From assembly GCA_028292625.1 (NCBI GenBank), contig JAQGLY010000074.1:1-64000 (forward strand): 64,000 nt of DNA, in the 5' to 3' direction. Source of the DNA: Herbaspirillum sp. (GTDB taxonomy: Bacteria; Pseudomonadota; Gammaproteobacteria; Burkholderiales; Burkholderiaceae_D). A model generated the notes under the pieces. It saw only the letters and a program-made list of their open reading frames with translations, was not told the origin of the DNA and searched no databases. This document shows, in pieces, positions 62,334 through 64,000 of the stretch (the first letter of the stretch is position 1; each line of letters starts with the position of its first letter). A program made the translations under genes and the position numbers.

Positions 62334-63848
62334 ATGAAAGATTTTTTTGAAACAGGCAAATCGAGGTTAATTAAATATAGATTGATAAAGATGAATAAAG
62401 CACTTGCGAATGATAAATTTCAAATTTTCCATGCAAACAGAGCGCACATCGTTTTTTTTGGCATCTTGATTTTTAGCACGTTTTTGCTTTTGATCCCGGC
62501 GATTTTGAATGGGTTCCCATTGATCTTTTCCGATACCGGAACTTATATCGAGGCGGCTGTTCGACATAATATACCGGGTGATCGGACGGTTTTTTATTCT
62601 CTATTTTTATATGCGTTACATTGGAAAATCAACTTATGGCCGCCGTTGCTGGCCCAGTCTTTGATAAGCGTTTATCTGATCAGGCTCCTTTTCAAAACAT
62701 TTTCAAATAAATTTGAGGAGCAGGATGTCGCCTTCTCAACACTGGCTCTAACTTTTTTTTCCAGTCTGCCCTGGTTTGTTGGACAAATAATGCCCGATAT
62801 TTTCAGCGGCTTACTTATTCTTTCCATTGCGACTGGAGTCATTGGGCAAGAAAGGTTGCAGGAACGCGACCGCTTCCTTGTTCCGGTATTGGTGGCATTT
62901 TTTATCACGACCCATCTGTCCAATTTACCCATTGCCGCCGGCACTTTTGTATGCGCCGTGCTGATACGCGCCTATGGTGAACCTGCTGAGTCCAAGTCCA
63001 GGCCGTTATTTTCCAAGTTTAATTTTTCCATTCTCGGAGCAATTATGCTTGCCGTGGCAATGATGCTGGGAGTAAATATCATTAAGAAAAACGGCGTCAC
63101 TTTCGCCCGCACGGGAAATGTGATGTTGATGGCGAAGCTGTTGGACCAGCAGATCGGTATCGACTATCTGGAAGAGACTTGTCCAGACAGACCATTGCCG
63201 ATATGCGGCAGTTTGCGAGATTTGGAGTTGATAGCAAGCGACGCCAAATTAAACCACCTTCCGATAGGAACCGTTTCCGACAAATTTCTGTGGGAGGGGC
63301 CGCTGGAATCCTTAGGCGGCATGTCGGCGGTGACAACGTATGCATCTGAAATAAATCGCGGCACCATTAAGATGTATCCTTTTCAATTCATTAAAAAGTG
63401 CTTTTCAGGATTTTTTTCGCAACTCATGCATTTTGAACTGGGCGACTATTTAATAAAATACGATGAAACATCGTTTGTATATTCAGTCATAAAACAAATT
63501 TTTAAGGAAAATATTTTCCATGACTATTTAATGTCAAGGCAATACCTTAAAATTTTAGATCTTAATCTTTTCAAATCGGTCAGCAATATTTTCCTGGGGC
63601 TCAGTGCATTCGTCGTAGTCATATATGTATTTTTCAAAAACAACAAAAGAAGCGCGGTCGTCAAGCTGGCCGCAACCATTTGCATAGGAATATTATTGAA
63701 CGCCTTCGTGACCGGCGGCTTATCGGCCGTTCATGACCGGTATGGCAGCCGGGTCATTTGGCTGATAACGCTATTGGGATTATTTATTTTTTCTGAATTT
63801 CTTAAAGGTAGATATTCAGACCTGTCAAATGCAATCAATATTAAGTAG
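62334..63848 (+). CDS. Low-GC polytopic membrane protein, possibly a GT-C-type enzyme
   Basis: A 504-residue protein with at least ten hydrophobic segments. An early GFPLIFSDTGTYIEAAVRH motif contains an acidic residue in the first periplasmic loop, and MPDIFSGLLILS follows. This loop-plus-helices arrangement resembles GT-C glycosyltransferases that use lipid-linked sugars, but the family is not identified. Its composition is much lower in GC than the backbone, suggesting transfer. The ribosome site is weak for both ATG 62334 and ATG 62391, so the start is uncertain. Confidence 0.6.
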   Translation: MKDFFETGKSRLIKYRLIKMNKALANDKFQIFHANRAHIVFFGILIFSTFLLLIPAILNGFPLIFSDTGTYIEAAVRHNIPGDRTVFYSLFLYALHWKINLWPPLLAQSLISVYLIRLLFKTFSNKFEEQDVAFSTLALTFFSSLPWFVGQIMPDIFSGLLILSIATGVIGQERLQERDRFLVPVLVAFFITTHLSNLPIAAGTFVCAVLIRAYGEPAESKSRPLFSKFNFSILGAIMLAVAMMLGVNIIKKNGVTFARTGNVMLMAKLLDQQIGIDYLEETCPDRPLPICGSLRDLELIASDAKLNHLPIGTVSDKFLWEGPLESLGGMSAVTTYASEINRGTIKMYPFQFIKKCFSGFFSQLMHFELGDYLIKYDETSFVYSVIKQIFKENIFHDYLMSRQYLKILDLNLFKSVSNIFLGLSAFVVVIYVFFKNNKRSAVVKLAATICIGILLNAFVTGGLSAVHDRYGSRVIWLITLLGLFIFSEFLKGRYSDLSNAINIK

Positions 63849-63890
63849 GGCGAGTACTCATACTTCCGCTTTTGGCTGGGATTCGGGCGT

Positions 63891-64000
63891 CTAGATCCAC
63901 GCCCACAGCCAACTCCAGAACCCGGGCAGGCGCACTACTTGTGCACTGTCACGTATGCTTCTCGCCAGGGCCGCGCGCTCCAGCGCGGCCTTGTCGTCGT
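63891..64000 (-). CDS. C-terminal end of an unidentified protein, cut by the window edge
   Basis: The minus strand is open for 36 codons to the edge and ends with ALARSIRDSAQVVRLPGF then WSWLWAWI before a TAG. Codon use (GCC, GCG, CTG, CGC) fits the high-GC backbone, and the end is tryptophan-rich. No family is recognised and only the tail is visible, so this could be a chance reading frame. Confidence 0.4.
   Translation of the reverse strand, partial: DDKAALERAALARSIRDSAQVVRLPGFWSWLWAWI

Noticed and set aside
1..64000. CRISPR arrays, rRNA operons, plasmid or phage origins
   Set aside because: No regularly spaced repeats, rRNA sequence or iteron clusters were seen on reading through the window.

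Overview
The window looks like chromosome of a betaproteobacterium, most probably Burkholderiales and perhaps Oxalobacteraceae. The signs are overall high GC, a poly-hydroxyalkanoate phasin, a BadF-type sugar kinase with a SIS-type deaminase, a malonate decarboxylase cluster, a TphA-type Rieske dioxygenase cluster and many MFS, ABC, GntR and IclR genes. Genus cannot be fixed from the sequence alone. Apart from a few low-GC genes and transposon scars it is gene-dense metabolic backbone. No rRNA, intact tRNA or CRISPR array is present.

Left edge (1-12.3 kb): a mosaic of scars. It holds the first codons of an IS110-family transposase with a structured leader, a truncated phage terminase small subunit, and a 47-nt 3' piece of a tRNA-Arg(ACG) gene that reads as the right attachment site of an element lying to the left. 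Diverged copies of the sequence next to this site recur near 6.1 and 12.2 kb. A 52-bp inverted-repeat pair resembling IS150-type ends and an IS3 OrfB fragment are also here. Between the scars lie an MlaC-like protein, an epimerase/membrane-protein operon under a GbsR-type regulator, an SDR, a VOC protein, a low-GC acyltransferase, a phasin, and an amino-acid ABC transporter whose permease and ATPase are fused, with RidA.

12.3-29.3 kb: a secreted hydrolase; a LysR-controlled MFS-leuC-leuD operon that lacks other leucine genes; a sugar-binding protein in one operon with a response regulator and sensor kinase; and, divergent from it, a complete N-acetylglucosamine operon (ABC transporter, kinase, NagA, SIS-type deaminase).

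29.3-45 kb: a thiol dioxygenase; then an OFA-type MFS carrier with mdcACDEGBH (malonate decarboxylase), a fatty-acid-hydroxylase-type membrane enzyme, a GntR/FCD regulator, and a hydrolase/Fe-alcohol dehydrogenase pair. Three of these promoters share a palindrome built on CTAATATA, so they may form one regulon. An MFS transporter and a chemoreceptor follow.

44.7-50.6 kb: a GntR/FCD regulator with repeated ATTGTCACAAT sites, a TauABC-like transporter, a single-cysteine arylmalonate-decarboxylase/Asp-Glu-racemase-like enzyme and a dihydropyrimidinase. This is a candidate new catabolic module for a cyclic amide or malonyl compound.

50.6-64 kb: an Mpo1-like protein; an AAHS-type MFS; a terephthalate-dioxygenase-like operon (tphA2-A3-B-A1) with a TphR-like IclR regulator and matching operators; an RND efflux pump with its adaptor; and a low-GC polytopic membrane protein before the right edge.
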